Shown one piece after another: positions 17,040-27,213 of a stretch of 64,000 nt of DNA. Origin of the DNA: Agrobacterium tumefaciens (lineage in GTDB: Bacteria; Pseudomonadota; Alphaproteobacteria; Rhizobiales; Rhizobiaceae). Below the pieces are notes generated by a model that saw nothing but the letters and a program-made list of their open reading frames with translations, was not told the DNA's origin and did no database searches. The number at the start of each line of letters is the position of its first letter. Position 1 is the stretch's first letter. The stretch spans positions 1 through 64,000 of the forward strand of contig NZ_WJOK01000010.1 of the NCBI RefSeq assembly GCF_009649785.1, written 5' to 3'. The position numbers and the translations under genes were made by a program.

Positions 17040-18431
17040 CTATTCCGCGAACTCAACCACGACGCCGGGTCGGACCATTTTTGCCAGCTCCGTCGCATCC
17101 CAGTTGGTGAGGCGGATACAGCCGTGGCTGTTGGTCTTGCCGATCTTCGAGGGTTCCGGCGTGCCGTGGATACCGTAGGTCGGTTTGGAAAGGGCAATCC
17201 AGACCGTGCCGACAGGGCCGTTTGGACCGGGCGGGATTTGCAGGATCTTGTCGTTCTGGCCCTGCCTGAAGTTGATCTTCGGATTGTAGGTGTAACCCGG
17301 ATTAAGCGCGACGCGCTCGACGGTGTGTGTGCCGCTTGGCGAGGGCGTGTCCGTAGAACCGATGGTGGCGGGATAAGCGGCGATCAGAGCGCCATCCTCT
17401 CCATAAGCGAAGACCTGCTTGATGCCCTTATGCGCGACGATGCGGGCCACCTGTCCCTTTTTGGGTTCCCCGGGATTGACCACCTTGATGATGGTGCCGG
17501 GCACGGAGAAATCGATGCCGGGGTTCAGTTCTTTCAGATAGGTCTCGTCCATGTGGAAGCGTTCGGCCAACGCCTCCGACGTGGAGGTGAAGGAGAGGGC
17601 GGGTAGCTGCGACTTCTCCGCATAGTCATCCGGAATGGAGGCGACATAGGGGCCGGCTGCATCGGCTGCGGTGATCGTATAATCGACGATCGGCATGCCG
17701 CCGGAGGCGCGCAGACGCTCGAGAATGTCCTCGGAATTGTTCGGGTCGAGTTTTTCGCCGGTCATGTCCTGCCAGGCGGCAATCGCCTTGTTGACGTTGT
17801 CGCCCATCTTGCCATCGATCACGCCGGGCGAGATGCCTTCGCGGTCGAGGAAGGTCTGAAGTGCCACGATCTCCTGGCGAGACCTGTTGACCGGTGTGGT
17901 GACGGGCGTGTGGCGCTCGATCAGGTGCTGCGGCTGCGGAACGGCAGCCGTGGTGCTTTCTTCGGGCATCGGCTGGTTGAGCGGCGCGCTTTCGACAGCG
18001 CCCGGGCCGGGAACCGAGCCGGTATAGACATCATCGCCGGAACCATTGCCGCGATATTCGCGGTAATCGCGCACGCTTCTATTATCCTGATAACCGTAAT
18101 CGCGCTGCGGCTCACGATATTCACCGCCGGGGGCGGGGGGGTAATAGGTTGTGTCGCGCTGCTGTACCTGTTGCCGCTGCTGATAGCCTGACGGCATTTC
18201 AGTGGCCAGCAGGTTGCCGTACCGGTCATAAAATACCGTGCGGCCCATATTGTCGCGACTGATGACGATGTCGCCACGTTGGGGCACGAAGTCGAGAACA
18301 CGGCCATCCGGCGTCACCAGAACCGGCTGTTCCTGATAGCCATAACGCTGCTGCGCGCCAGCCTGTAGAGGCGCGCAAACCGCCGCCAAGGCAATCGCCA
18401 GACCCAGAGCTGCGTTAACAAACTGTTTCAC
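17040..18431 (-). CDS. L,D-transpeptidase (YkuD domain) with peptidoglycan-binding and LysM-like regions
   Basis: A 463-residue secreted enzyme that forms 3-3 peptidoglycan cross-links or attaches proteins to the wall. A signal peptide (ALGLAIALAAVCAPLQAGA) is followed by a Gln/Arg/Tyr-rich low-complexity stretch, a PG_binding_1-like domain (LQTFLDREGISPGVIDGKMG), a LysM-like segment (LAERFHMDETYLKELNPG) and the catalytic domain ending in GIHGTPEPSKIGKTNSHGCIR, with the active-site cysteine in SHGCIR. The GTG before KQFVN is chosen because it starts directly on the signal peptide; the frame is open 39 bases further upstream. A CtrA-like box lies upstream. L,D-transpeptidases are important for polar growth in Agrobacterium. 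Confidence 0.9.
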   Translation of the reverse strand: MKQFVNAALGLAIALAAVCAPLQAGAQQRYGYQEQPVLVTPDGRVLDFVPQRGDIVISRDNMGRTVFYDRYGNLLATEMPSGYQQRQQVQQRDTTYYPPAPGGEYREPQRDYGYQDNRSVRDYREYRGNGSGDDVYTGSVPGPGAVESAPLNQPMPEESTTAAVPQPQHLIERHTPVTTPVNRSRQEIVALQTFLDREGISPGVIDGKMGDNVNKAIAAWQDMTGEKLDPNNSEDILERLRASGGMPIVDYTITAADAAGPYVASIPDDYAEKSQLPALSFTSTSEALAERFHMDETYLKELNPGIDFSVPGTIIKVVNPGEPKKGQVARIVAHKGIKQVFAYGEDGALIAAYPATIGSTDTPSPSGTHTVERVALNPGYTYNPKINFRQGQNDKILQIPPGPNGPVGTVWIALSKPTYGIHGTPEPSKIGKTNSHGCIRLTNWDATELAKMVRPGVVVEFAE

Positions 18432-18508
18432 GATTCTGCTATCCCTTACTTCGTTCACCGATAAACACACCGTAATCTTGACCCTATTGTGAAAAAGGTG
18501 AATTCACG

Positions 18509-18524
18509 GTTAAAGCAATCTTAA
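18509..18524 (-). promoter_or_regulatory. CtrA-like box TTAA-N7-TTAAC
   Basis: On the minus strand the sequence reads TTAAGATTGCTTTAAC, a full match to the alphaproteobacterial CtrA consensus TTAA-N7-TTAAC. It lies 78 bases before the chosen L,D-transpeptidase start. Binding is inferred. Confidence 0.5.
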
Positions 18525-18587
18525 TTTACGTCACGGTTAGTAGCGTTTCCGTGATTATTGCGCTTTTACTGCCACAGGGAGGTTGTC

Positions 18588-19421
18588 TTGCGTTCGTTTC
18601 AGGCCGGCAAATCGCCACGCATTTTCCTCGATGAAACCTCCGTTTTCGATATTGGCGCCTGTGTTGTCGATGGTATCGACATCGCGCCCGGCCGTGCCAT
18701 TCCAGATGATGGCGATCCGCGCATCGACCATTCGCTGGAAGGCTTTCTGTTCACCTGCGGTCCCGATCATATCCGCCATCCCGAACCGATCGGCGGTGAG
18801 GGCGAGGGGCGTCGATATCCTTTGCATGGGTCCTTCTCCGCGCATCCCGCCAAGATAGTTGCCTTCGACGTTCATGAGTCCAATGCATTGGCGCGTGCCG
18901 AGGTTCCCGTGAACCTTGCCGATGGCGGCACGGCCCTTCTCGAGCGGACATGGCGCATCGATGGCGAAAGCGGCGAAGTCAGCCTCGATGACCGGATCGT
19001 CAATACGAGTTCGCGGCCGATCCCGGTTTTTCTGATGTACCACATGAATGTCGGCGCGCGGCTGTTTGACGAGGCCGTTCGGCTGGAAGGTGCCATGTTC
19101 GATGGCGGTGGTCATGGCTGGCGCTTTGGCGAGGAGCCGGGCACGGTGTTCTGTGTTCCCGCCGGTCAGGATGAATGGGCGGAACTTGCGCTCGGTCCGA
19201 TTGCTACAATTGGCGGCAAGACGCTGAAAGTACGTTTCGGCACGGAGACGTTGCCCTATCTGCAGATGTGGCGGAACCAGAAGGATCCGGCCAATGTGCT
19301 TGGCATCGAACCGGTTTCGCACCGCTGGGTGGCGCGCGGCGAGCTTGAGGCCGCCGGCGAGTTCAATATGCTGCAGCCGGGCGAAAGCCGCTCCTATGGT
19401 CTTCGCTTTTCCATCCTCTGA
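18588..19421 (+). CDS. DUF4432 / aldose-epimerase-like protein
   Basis: A 277-residue protein with the beta-sandwich sequence pattern of galactose-mutarotase-like proteins, probably DUF4432. Recognisable stretches are LEGFLFTCGPDHIRHPE, YPLHGSFSAHPA and PVFLMYHMNVGARLFDE, with His residues at positions typical of mutarotases. The start is set by AGGGAGG five bases before a TTG codon; the frame is open 30 bases upstream, but without a ribosome site. It probably binds or epimerises a sugar. No sugar-catabolic gene lies beside it. Confidence 0.75.
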   Translation: MRSFQAGKSPRIFLDETSVFDIGACVVDGIDIAPGRAIPDDGDPRIDHSLEGFLFTCGPDHIRHPEPIGGEGEGRRYPLHGSFSAHPAKIVAFDVHESNALARAEVPVNLADGGTALLERTWRIDGESGEVSLDDRIVNTSSRPIPVFLMYHMNVGARLFDEAVRLEGAMFDGGGHGWRFGEEPGTVFCVPAGQDEWAELALGPIATIGGKTLKVRFGTETLPYLQMWRNQKDPANVLGIEPVSHRWVARGELEAAGEFNMLQPGESRSYGLRFSIL

Positions 19422-19563
19422 ATAGGGGACTGAATGGCGTACCGAATGAAGGCGCCGCATCATTGACGCAAGGGTTTTGAGCCCTTACATCGGATGCGGA
19501 TTTCAGACAGTGGCGACAGCGTGCCAGCGGCGCCAAGGCGCCGGTTTAAGCGGAGGCATTAAT

Positions 19564-19902
19564 ATGGATATCAGGCGCATAGACGACGAATATTCGGTCA
19601 CGGGACAGATCAGCGTTGCCGATCTCGACGAGGTCAAGGCACTCGGCTTCAAGTCGATCGTCTGCCACCGCCCGGATGGCGAAGAAGAAGGCCAGCCGCT
19701 TTTCGCCGATATTGCCGAGCGTGCCGAACAGCTTGGCCTGACCATCGTGCATGTACCGGTTGGCCGCTACGGCGTCGATGCGGATGCGGTTACCGGCATG
19801 GTGGATGCGCTTGACGAATTGCAGCGCCCGATGCTCGGCTATTGCCGTTCCGGCGCGCGCTCGACTGCGATCTACGAAAAGACCCACCACCTGCGCGGCT
19901 GA
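19564..19902 (+). CDS. DUF442 / TIGR01244-type phosphatase-like protein
   Basis: A 112-residue cytoplasmic protein with the DUF442 fold, related to tyrosine phosphatases and found fused to Blh sulfur dioxygenases. The active-site-like loop GYCRSGARS is near residue 97; KSIVCHRPDGEEEGQP is near residue 29. GGAGG precedes the ATG. It is followed after 49 bases by ridA. In related bacteria this family takes part in sulfide or polysulfide handling; here no Blh partner is visible. Confidence 0.82.
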   Translation: MDIRRIDDEYSVTGQISVADLDEVKALGFKSIVCHRPDGEEEGQPLFADIAERAEQLGLTIVHVPVGRYGVDADAVTGMVDALDELQRPMLGYCRSGARSTAIYEKTHHLRG

Positions 19903-19951
19903 TTTTCCGCGGATAATTCGATTTTCTAAAGCCAATCAACAGGAGTTTTCC

Positions 19952-20293
19952 ATGACCATCAAGCGTATCGAACCGGGCAAGCGCATGAGCGGCGCCGTCA
20001 TCCACGGCAACACCGTTTATCTGGCCGGCCAGGTCGGTGAGGGCGTGTCCGTGACCGATCAGAGCAAGTCGGCGCTGGCTGAAGTCGATCGTCTGCTGGC
20101 CGCTGCCGGTTCCGACAAGTCGAAGATCCTGCAGACCATCATCTACCTCTCCGACATGTCCACCTTCGGCGAAATGAACGCCGTCTGGGAAGGCTGGATC
20201 GACCCGGCAAACCCGCCGGCCCGCGCCACCAGCGAAGCGGCGCTTGCTACTCCGGACTACAAGGTCGAGTTCATCGTTACCGCTGCTCTCTGA
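19952..20293 (+). CDS. RidA family enamine/imine deaminase
   Basis: A 113-residue RidA/YjgF protein, expected to hydrolyse reactive 2-aminoacrylate-type enamines released by PLP enzymes and so protect the cell. The substrate arginine is in NPPARATSEAAL; the family pattern GAVIHGNTVYLAGQVG and ILQTIIYLSDMSTFGEMN is clear. The proteins are trimeric in the family. The ribosome site AGGAG lies six bases before the ATG. A strong terminator follows. Confidence 0.92.
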   Translation: MTIKRIEPGKRMSGAVIHGNTVYLAGQVGEGVSVTDQSKSALAEVDRLLAAAGSDKSKILQTIIYLSDMSTFGEMNAVWEGWIDPANPPARATSEAALATPDYKVEFIVTAAL

Positions 20294-20313
20294 GTAACGG
20301 TTTGATTTTGAGG

Positions 20314-20348
20314 AAGGCCGGGTTGCGGAATGCAGCCCGGCCTTTTTT
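20314..20348 (+). terminator. Rho-independent terminator after ridA-like gene
   Basis: AAGGCCGGGTTGC and GCAGCCCGGCCTT form a long stem (one mismatch) with a short loop and a run of six T. Confidence 0.93.
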
Positions 20349-20375
20349 GTTGGGAAAATTCGAAACGCTCGTTTT

Positions 20376-20460
20376 GTCATCCTCGGGCTTGTCCCGAGGA
20401 TCCAATCACGTATCGCAAATTGATAGGTAGCAGATGCTCGGAACAGGCCCGAGCATGACG
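20376..20460. repeat. Intergenic palindromic repeat element, intact copy
   Basis: An ~85-base element with inverted ends: GTCATCCTCGGGCTTGTCCC at the left and, read on the other strand, CGTCATGCTCGGGCCTGTTC at the right. Each arm also folds on itself (CCTCGGG/CCCGAGG). A decayed copy occurs near 34.1 kb. Similar short mosaic elements are widespread in rhizobial genomes. Confidence 0.8.
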
Positions 20461-20503
20461 GAGGAGAGGCGATCGTCCCAGGTTTGTGAATCGCTTGCGC
20501 CCA

Positions 20504-21268
20504 TCACTTCACTGGCTGGGCGAGCGCCTTCTCAAGCTGCTTCAACGTCTTCACCCGTTCAGCAAACCACAGCCGTGCCAGGTCGTTGGCTGAGGCGAGG
20601 TCGATACCATCAGGGTCTACGGAAGTGATTTTCCAGCGTGCGGTTTTCGCACCCGCAAGAGCGGCCAGCCGTGATGCCTCACCCTTGATGGCGTTGAGGC
20701 GCGCGGCCTCGTCCGCTGCCGCAGCCATCAGCTGTTCCGCGCCGGAAAGGTCACTGCGCAGATCGGCAGGTGTGATGTTGCTGGCATTGCGGGCAGGGCC
20801 ACCATTGATCTGCACGCCCTCTGTCCGCAGCCGGTAGAGCCTTGTATCGGGAAGAGAGAGGTAGAGTTTTGCCTTGGGATAGCGGTCGATGTAGCGCTGT
20901 CTGGCAAGTGGCACTTCTTCCGGATCGATCAGTTCCGCCTTGCCTACCAGTGTCAGCCGAGGCAGCGTCAGCGCGTCACCCTTGCCGAAGGGGGCAAGTG
21001 TCAACGAGATACGCTGGTCGGCCTCCATGTTTCGGGCATGCAGCGTCAGGCCAGCCGCGAAGAAGAACGGTGTACCATCCGGCTCTATGCCGATATTGGT
21101 GGCGGTCGTATAGGGATAACCGCTGACCGGATCGAGGGTCGCGAGCGCCGCTGTGCGGGATGTGTGCAGGACATCGCGTGCCACGCGCACGGCCTCGAAT
21201 GGCGCACCAGCCGAAGGTTCGATCTTTGCGCCGCGTGGGGTGATGACGGGAGGGGCTGCATCCGGCAT
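20504..21268 (-). CDS. HugZ / pyridoxamine-5'-phosphate-oxidase-like protein
   Basis: A 254-residue protein with an N-terminal split-barrel (RTAALATLDPVSGYPYTT, FFFAAGLTLHARNM) and a C-terminal DUF2470-like region (NAIKGEASRLAALAG, WKITSVDPDGIDL). This architecture is that of HugZ-type heme-degrading proteins; related members bind FMN or heme. There is no heme uptake gene nearby. It is on the same strand as the ThDP-enzyme gene, 66 bases downstream, so co-transcription is possible. Confidence 0.82.
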   Translation of the reverse strand: MPDAAPPVITPRGAKIEPSAGAPFEAVRVARDVLHTSRTAALATLDPVSGYPYTTATNIGIEPDGTPFFFAAGLTLHARNMEADQRISLTLAPFGKGDALTLPRLTLVGKAELIDPEEVPLARQRYIDRYPKAKLYLSLPDTRLYRLRTEGVQINGGPARNASNITPADLRSDLSGAEQLMAAAADEAARLNAIKGEASRLAALAGAKTARWKITSVDPDGIDLASANDLARLWFAERVKTLKQLEKALAQPVK

Positions 21269-21334
21269 GTCGTTTCCTAACCTGTATTTCTAGTCAGGAT
21301 TTACACCATGCCGGAGCCATGTCCATGCGCAATA

Positions 21335-23002
21335 TCAGGTCCGGCTTCTGATCTGGGTCAGCGTGCGGGTTGGCGTGATCGCTTCGGCATCCAGCTTCAC
21401 CTCGATGATGGCGGGCTTGCCGCTTGCCCGGGCGCGTTCGAAGGCGGCGGCGAAGTCTTGCGTCTTTTCGACCGTTTCGCCGTGGCCACCATAGGCCTTG
21501 GCGAAGGCCGCGAAATCCGGGTTGACGAGATCGGTGCCGCTGACGCGGCCGGGATATTCCCGCTCCTGATGCATGCGGATCGTGCCATAGGTGCCGTTAT
21601 TGACCAGCACGGTGATGATAGGCAGTCCGTACCGCACGGCGGTGATGAATTCCTGCCCATGCATCATGAAGCAGCCATCACCGGCAAAGCAGATCACCTC
21701 GCGCTCGGGAAACAGGTGCTTGGCGGCCACAGCCGCGGGCAGGCCGTAACCCATCGAGCCGGAGGTCGGCGCCGATTGAGTGTTGAAGCGGCGGAAGCGG
21801 TGGAAGCGGTGTACCCAGGTGGCATAGTTGCCCGCGCCATTGGTGAAGATGGCATCATCCGGCACGTTGGCCTCGATCCAGTCCATGATCGGACCCATCT
21901 GCACCGCGCCCGGACCGGTCTGCGGCGGTGTCGACCAGGTGAGGTAAGCCGAATGCATGGTGGCCGTGCGGTCCGCCCAGGCGGCGTTATCGGGGAGCGT
22001 TACGGAAGAAAGGGCGGCGACGAAACCATCCGGGGAGGCGCAGATTGCGAGATCGGGGCGATAGACGCGGCCAAGCTCTTCGGCTTCCGGGTAGATGTGG
22101 ACAAGTTTCTGCGACGGGTAGGGAATGTCGATCAGCGTGTAGCCGGAGGAAGGCATTTCCGAGAGGCGACCGCCGAGCAGCACCACGAGGTCGGCTTCCT
22201 TGATTTCCTTCGCCAAGGCCGGGTTGATGCCGATGCCGACATCGCCCGCGTAAGACGGGCTCAAGTGATCGAACAGCATCTGGCGACGGAAGGAACAGCC
22301 GACGGGCAGTTTGTTCTTTTCGGAAAAAGCCGTGAAGCTTGCGACGCTTTCTTCGGACCAGCGTGTGCCGCCGATGATCAAGATTGGTCGCTTGGCCTCG
22401 CCCAGCATTTTTGAGAAAGCGGCGATCTGCGACGGGCCGGGATGCGCTTCGACCGGGGTATAGGGCTTTGCCTCGGGGGCTTCAACCTCTTCAACCAGCA
22501 TGTCTTCGGGTAATGTCAGCACCACGGGGCCGGGGCGGCCGGAGGTGGCGACGGCAAAGGCGCGGGTGACGAATTCCGGAATGCGGCGCGCATCGTCGAT
22601 CTCGCCCACCCATTTGGCGAATTCGGTAAAGGCGCGGCGATATTCCACTTCCTGAAACGCCTCACGCTCGCGGGCTTCGCGCTGTACCTGGCCGATGAAC
22701 AGGATCATCGGAATGGAATCCTGCCTTGCGATATGCAGGCCGGCAGAGGCGTTGGTGGCGCCGGGACCGCGCGTTACCATGCAGATGCCGGGTTCGCCGG
22801 TCAACCTGCCCCAGGTGTCGGCCATCATGGCAGCGCCGCCTTCCTGGCGGCAGACCACGGTTTCAATGCCGCTTTCATAAAGCGCGTCCAGCACCGCCAG
22901 ATAGCTTTCACCGGGAACGCAGGAAACGCGGGAGACGCCATTGGCTTTCAGCGCTTCGACGATCAGTTGTCCGCCTGTTCTTTTCATTCCGGTTGCTTTC
23001 AT
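21335..23002 (-). CDS. Thiamine-diphosphate-dependent enzyme (acetolactate synthase/oxalyl-CoA decarboxylase-like)
   Basis: A 555-residue ThDP enzyme of the acetolactate synthase large-subunit superfamily. The catalytic glutamate is in CRQEGGAAMMAD near residue 53; the central domain reads RPILIIGGTRWSEES; the ThDP/Mg motif runs from GDGCFMMHG to LVNNGTYGTIRM near residues 440-475. No regulatory small subunit (ilvH) is next to it, so it is unlikely to be the biosynthetic acetolactate synthase. Its ATG overlaps the stop of a class III CoA-transferase gene by 4 bases, a pairing like frc-oxc of oxalate breakdown, though other acyl-CoA lyase reactions are possible. Confidence 0.82.
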   Translation of the reverse strand: MKATGMKRTGGQLIVEALKANGVSRVSCVPGESYLAVLDALYESGIETVVCRQEGGAAMMADTWGRLTGEPGICMVTRGPGATNASAGLHIARQDSIPMILFIGQVQREAREREAFQEVEYRRAFTEFAKWVGEIDDARRIPEFVTRAFAVATSGRPGPVVLTLPEDMLVEEVEAPEAKPYTPVEAHPGPSQIAAFSKMLGEAKRPILIIGGTRWSEESVASFTAFSEKNKLPVGCSFRRQMLFDHLSPSYAGDVGIGINPALAKEIKEADLVVLLGGRLSEMPSSGYTLIDIPYPSQKLVHIYPEAEELGRVYRPDLAICASPDGFVAALSSVTLPDNAAWADRTATMHSAYLTWSTPPQTGPGAVQMGPIMDWIEANVPDDAIFTNGAGNYATWVHRFHRFRRFNTQSAPTSGSMGYGLPAAVAAKHLFPEREVICFAGDGCFMMHGQEFITAVRYGLPIITVLVNNGTYGTIRMHQEREYPGRVSGTDLVNPDFAAFAKAYGGHGETVEKTQDFAAAFERARASGKPAIIEVKLDAEAITPTRTLTQIRSRT

Positions 23003-24201
23003 GGCGTCGTGGTCCTTTCGATGTTTTCCAGTTCGGCCAGCACTTGCGCCTGATGCTCGCCAAGCTTCGGGCTCGGGCGTTCGTAACGCAGCGGCGTCTG
23101 TGACATGATAATCGGTGTCCGCACACCGGGGATGACGGTGCCATCCTGCGCCTCGAGATCAACACGCAGGCCACGTGCCTGAACCTGTGGATCGGCGAAC
23201 ATTTCCTCGATGGAGTTGATTGGCCCGGCCGGTACGGCGTTCTGCTCGCAAGCGGTCAGAAGATCGCGCTTCTGCCATTTCAGCGTTTCGGTGGAAATGA
23301 TCTGCCGGACCTCGACCTTGTGCGCCACGCGGGCCTTGTTTGTCGCGTAACGCTCGTCATCGGCAATCGCGCCAATGCCGAGAATATTACAGAGGCGGCG
23401 GAACTGGCCGTCATTGCCGACCGCGAGGATCAGGAAACCATCAGCCGTCGGCACCACCTCATAGGGGGAAATATTCGGATGGGCGTTGCCGAGCCTGACG
23501 GGGGCATTGCCGGAAATCAGGTAATTCATATTCTGGTTGGCGAGCACGGCCGACTGCACGTCCAGAAGCGCCATGTCGATATGCTGGCCTTCACCTGACC
23601 GCATGGCGTGGATCAGCGCGGCCTGAATGGCTGACACGGAATAGATGCCGGTGAAGATATCGGCAACGGCAACGCCCGCCTTCATAGGCTGACCGTCGGG
23701 TTCGCCGGTGATCGACATGAAACCGGACATGCCCTGCACGATATAATCATAACCGGCGAAATCGGCATAGGGTCCGGTCTGGCCGAAGCCGGTGATGGAG
23801 CAATAGATCAGCTTCGGATTGAGAACCCTGAGACTCTCATAGTCGAGGCCATATTTGGCAAGCCCGCCGCGTTTGAAATTCTCGATGACAACATCGGCGG
23901 TTCGCACGAGCCGCCGCACCAGCGCACAGCCTTCCGCCGTCTTGAGATCGGCGACGATGGAGCGTTTGCCGCGATTGGTGGCATGGTAATAGGCGGCGGA
24001 GAGGTTTTCGCCATCGGCGCTTTCGACAAAGGGCGGACCCCATGCGCGGGTATCGTCTCCACCTTCAGGATTCTCGACCTTGATGACATCCGCACCCATA
24101 TCGGCCAGCATCTGCCCCGCCCAGGGACCGGCCAGAACACGCGCCAGTTCGATGACGCGAATGCCTGATAGTGGCGGTTTCCTGTTCGGCGTTTCGGTCA
24201 T
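22999..24201 (-). CDS. CaiB/BaiF family (class III) CoA-transferase
   Basis: A 400-residue class III CoA-transferase that moves CoA between carboxylic acids. Family features: RVIELARVLAGPWAGQ, DMGADVIKVENPEGGD, LKTAEGCALVRRL, the nucleotide-side GFGQTGPYADFAGYD and the segment HIDMALLDVQ with the predicted acyl-carrying aspartate. The ATG of MTETPN follows GGGGGACAA; the frame is open 57 bases upstream. It is coupled by ATGA overlap to the ThDP enzyme, so the transferase likely makes the CoA thioester that the ThDP enzyme then uses. Substrate unknown. Confidence 0.87.
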   Translation of the reverse strand: MTETPNRKPPLSGIRVIELARVLAGPWAGQMLADMGADVIKVENPEGGDDTRAWGPPFVESADGENLSAAYYHATNRGKRSIVADLKTAEGCALVRRLVRTADVVIENFKRGGLAKYGLDYESLRVLNPKLIYCSITGFGQTGPYADFAGYDYIVQGMSGFMSITGEPDGQPMKAGVAVADIFTGIYSVSAIQAALIHAMRSGEGQHIDMALLDVQSAVLANQNMNYLISGNAPVRLGNAHPNISPYEVVPTADGFLILAVGNDGQFRRLCNILGIGAIADDERYATNKARVAHKVEVRQIISTETLKWQKRDLLTACEQNAVPAGPINSIEEMFADPQVQARGLRVDLEAQDGTVIPGVRTPIIMSQTPLRYERPSPKLGEHQAQVLAELENIERTTTP

Positions 24202-24301
24202 TTGTCCCCCGGTGTTTTCTGCTTGCCGGTTTATAGACGTCTCCCCGCATTGCCGCATGTGATTTTATCTCATGGACTTATTCCGTTTCGGCAAAGGCTC
24301 G

Positions 24302-25273
24302 TCATTTGCCAACGACGCGGCCGCACCAGGCGGCGAAATCCGCAGCCACGGCATGCCAGCCGATCTCGTTCAGGGTTTCGTGGCGCATGCCCCGATAGAT
24401 CGTGTGTTCTACATGGCCGAAACCTGCTTCGCGGAAGCGTTCGGCAAGCCAGACGATCTCTTTGCCGTCATTGGTCGCGGCATCCTGATCGCCGCTGACA
24501 AGCAAAATCGGCAGCGTCTTCGGCAGGCGTTCGATGAGCCTCGGCGCACGATAGGACAATTCAAAGACATCCTGCCAAAGGGAGACGCTGGCCTCGAACT
24601 GGCAAAGCGGATCCTCCACATAAGCGTCCACCGCTACCCTGTCACGGCTCAGCCAGTCCGCATGAGTGCGTTTTTCCGGCATTCTGGCATTCCAGGCACG
24701 GAAGGTTGCTTTGGGCAGGATGGCGCTCGGCACATCAGAGCCTTTCAGCATCTTTTCAAGGCGCAGCACGATCTGTGCAAGACGGCCCATGACACCGGGA
24801 TTGAGGTTGGAATTCCAGATGGACAGAGCATCAAAGGCATCCGGATGGCTGACGGCGGTGTTGAGCGCCACAAGGCCGCCCATGGAATGGCCGAACAGGA
24901 TGACCGGCAGGCCGGGATGTCTTTCGCCGACCATCCGGCGCATCGCCATGACATCGGCAACGACCTTCTCGGCTCCGTCCTTCCAGGCGAAGCGGCCAAT
25001 CGGCGCATCGGCAGCCTTTGTGCGGCCATGGCCACGATGATCGTGGGCATAGACCTCGAAACCCTGCTTTGCCATGACATCGGCAAAACGGCGGTAACGG
25101 CCGGCGTGCTCCACCAAGCCGTGGCAGATCATCAGCACGCCGCGCGCCGGAGAAAGGGCAGAGGGCTGGTGGCGAAAGGCGATGGATGCGCCTGATGGAG
25201 CGTCGAGCCTCTCAATCCGGCTGAACGTCAAGTCATCCGTCGTCTCATTCATGCTTTCACCCGTGCCTGCCAT
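24302..25273 (-). CDS. Alpha/beta hydrolase, monoacylglycerol-lipase/lysophospholipase type
   Basis: A 323-residue serine hydrolase. The nucleophile elbow GHSMGGLVALN lies near residue 117; the early oxyanion region reads LMICHGLVEHAGRY and AHDHRGHGRT; the acid is likely in LVSGDQDAATN and the final His in YRGMRHETLNE. It resembles PldB/monoglyceride lipases. The ATG after AAGGATACC is chosen; another ATG lies 21 bases upstream in frame, and one 21 bases downstream. It is divergent from ettA. Natural substrate unknown. Confidence 0.83.
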   Translation of the reverse strand: MAGTGESMNETTDDLTFSRIERLDAPSGASIAFRHQPSALSPARGVLMICHGLVEHAGRYRRFADVMAKQGFEVYAHDHRGHGRTKAADAPIGRFAWKDGAEKVVADVMAMRRMVGERHPGLPVILFGHSMGGLVALNTAVSHPDAFDALSIWNSNLNPGVMGRLAQIVLRLEKMLKGSDVPSAILPKATFRAWNARMPEKRTHADWLSRDRVAVDAYVEDPLCQFEASVSLWQDVFELSYRAPRLIERLPKTLPILLVSGDQDAATNDGKEIVWLAERFREAGFGHVEHTIYRGMRHETLNEIGWHAVAADFAAWCGRVVGK

Positions 25274-25400
25274 GGTATCCCTTGTCATAATCATGGGGTC
25301 ATAATCGTGCCAGAGGTTGCCCCAAGGTCCTATTTACCCTACATAGCGGCAAATTTCCCGATACGTACTCTTTAAAATCCGATGTGGAGCATTCGCTACA

Positions 25401-27050
<1,650 letters not shown>

Positions 27051-27072
27051 TCCTGTTCTCGGATCACTTCAG

Positions 27073-27101
27073 AAAGGCCCGCCCAAAAGCGGGCCTTTTT
27101 T
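27073..27101 (+). terminator. Rho-independent terminator after ettA
   Basis: AAAGGCCCGC and GCGGGCCTTT pair around CCAAAA, with a run of T. Confidence 0.93.
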
Positions 27102-27167
27102 CATGCAATAAATGGGGCTTGAGGGGAGAGCGTGGCAAATTGCGCTTGCATCTCGCGTGACGCCGAC

Positions 27168-27183
27168 ATAAAGATATCTTTAT
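27168..27183. promoter_or_regulatory. Perfect palindromic operator ATAAAGATATCTTTAT
   Basis: A 16-bp perfect palindrome lies 30 bases before the chosen start of the ArsR-methyltransferase gene and abuts an upstream ATG. A possible promoter (CTTGCA, 16 bases, CATAAA) overlaps it, as expected for autorepression. The neighbour metF suggests a methionine-cycle operator of the SahR/ArsR kind. Confidence 0.7.
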
Positions 27184-27213
27184 ATGTTGATTAGATTGCA
27201 AGGTGCGGCAGAC

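Noticed and set aside
20376-20460. A possible small RNA or riboswitch, because of strong folding
   Set aside because: The inverted arms and the second copy near 34.1 kb fit a dispersed repeat better, and no promoter is apparent.
27184-27213. Use of the ATG at 27184 as start of the ArsR-methyltransferase gene
   Set aside because: It abuts the operator palindrome and has no ribosome site; GTG at 27214 with AAGGTG upstream is better, though a leaderless start cannot be excluded.
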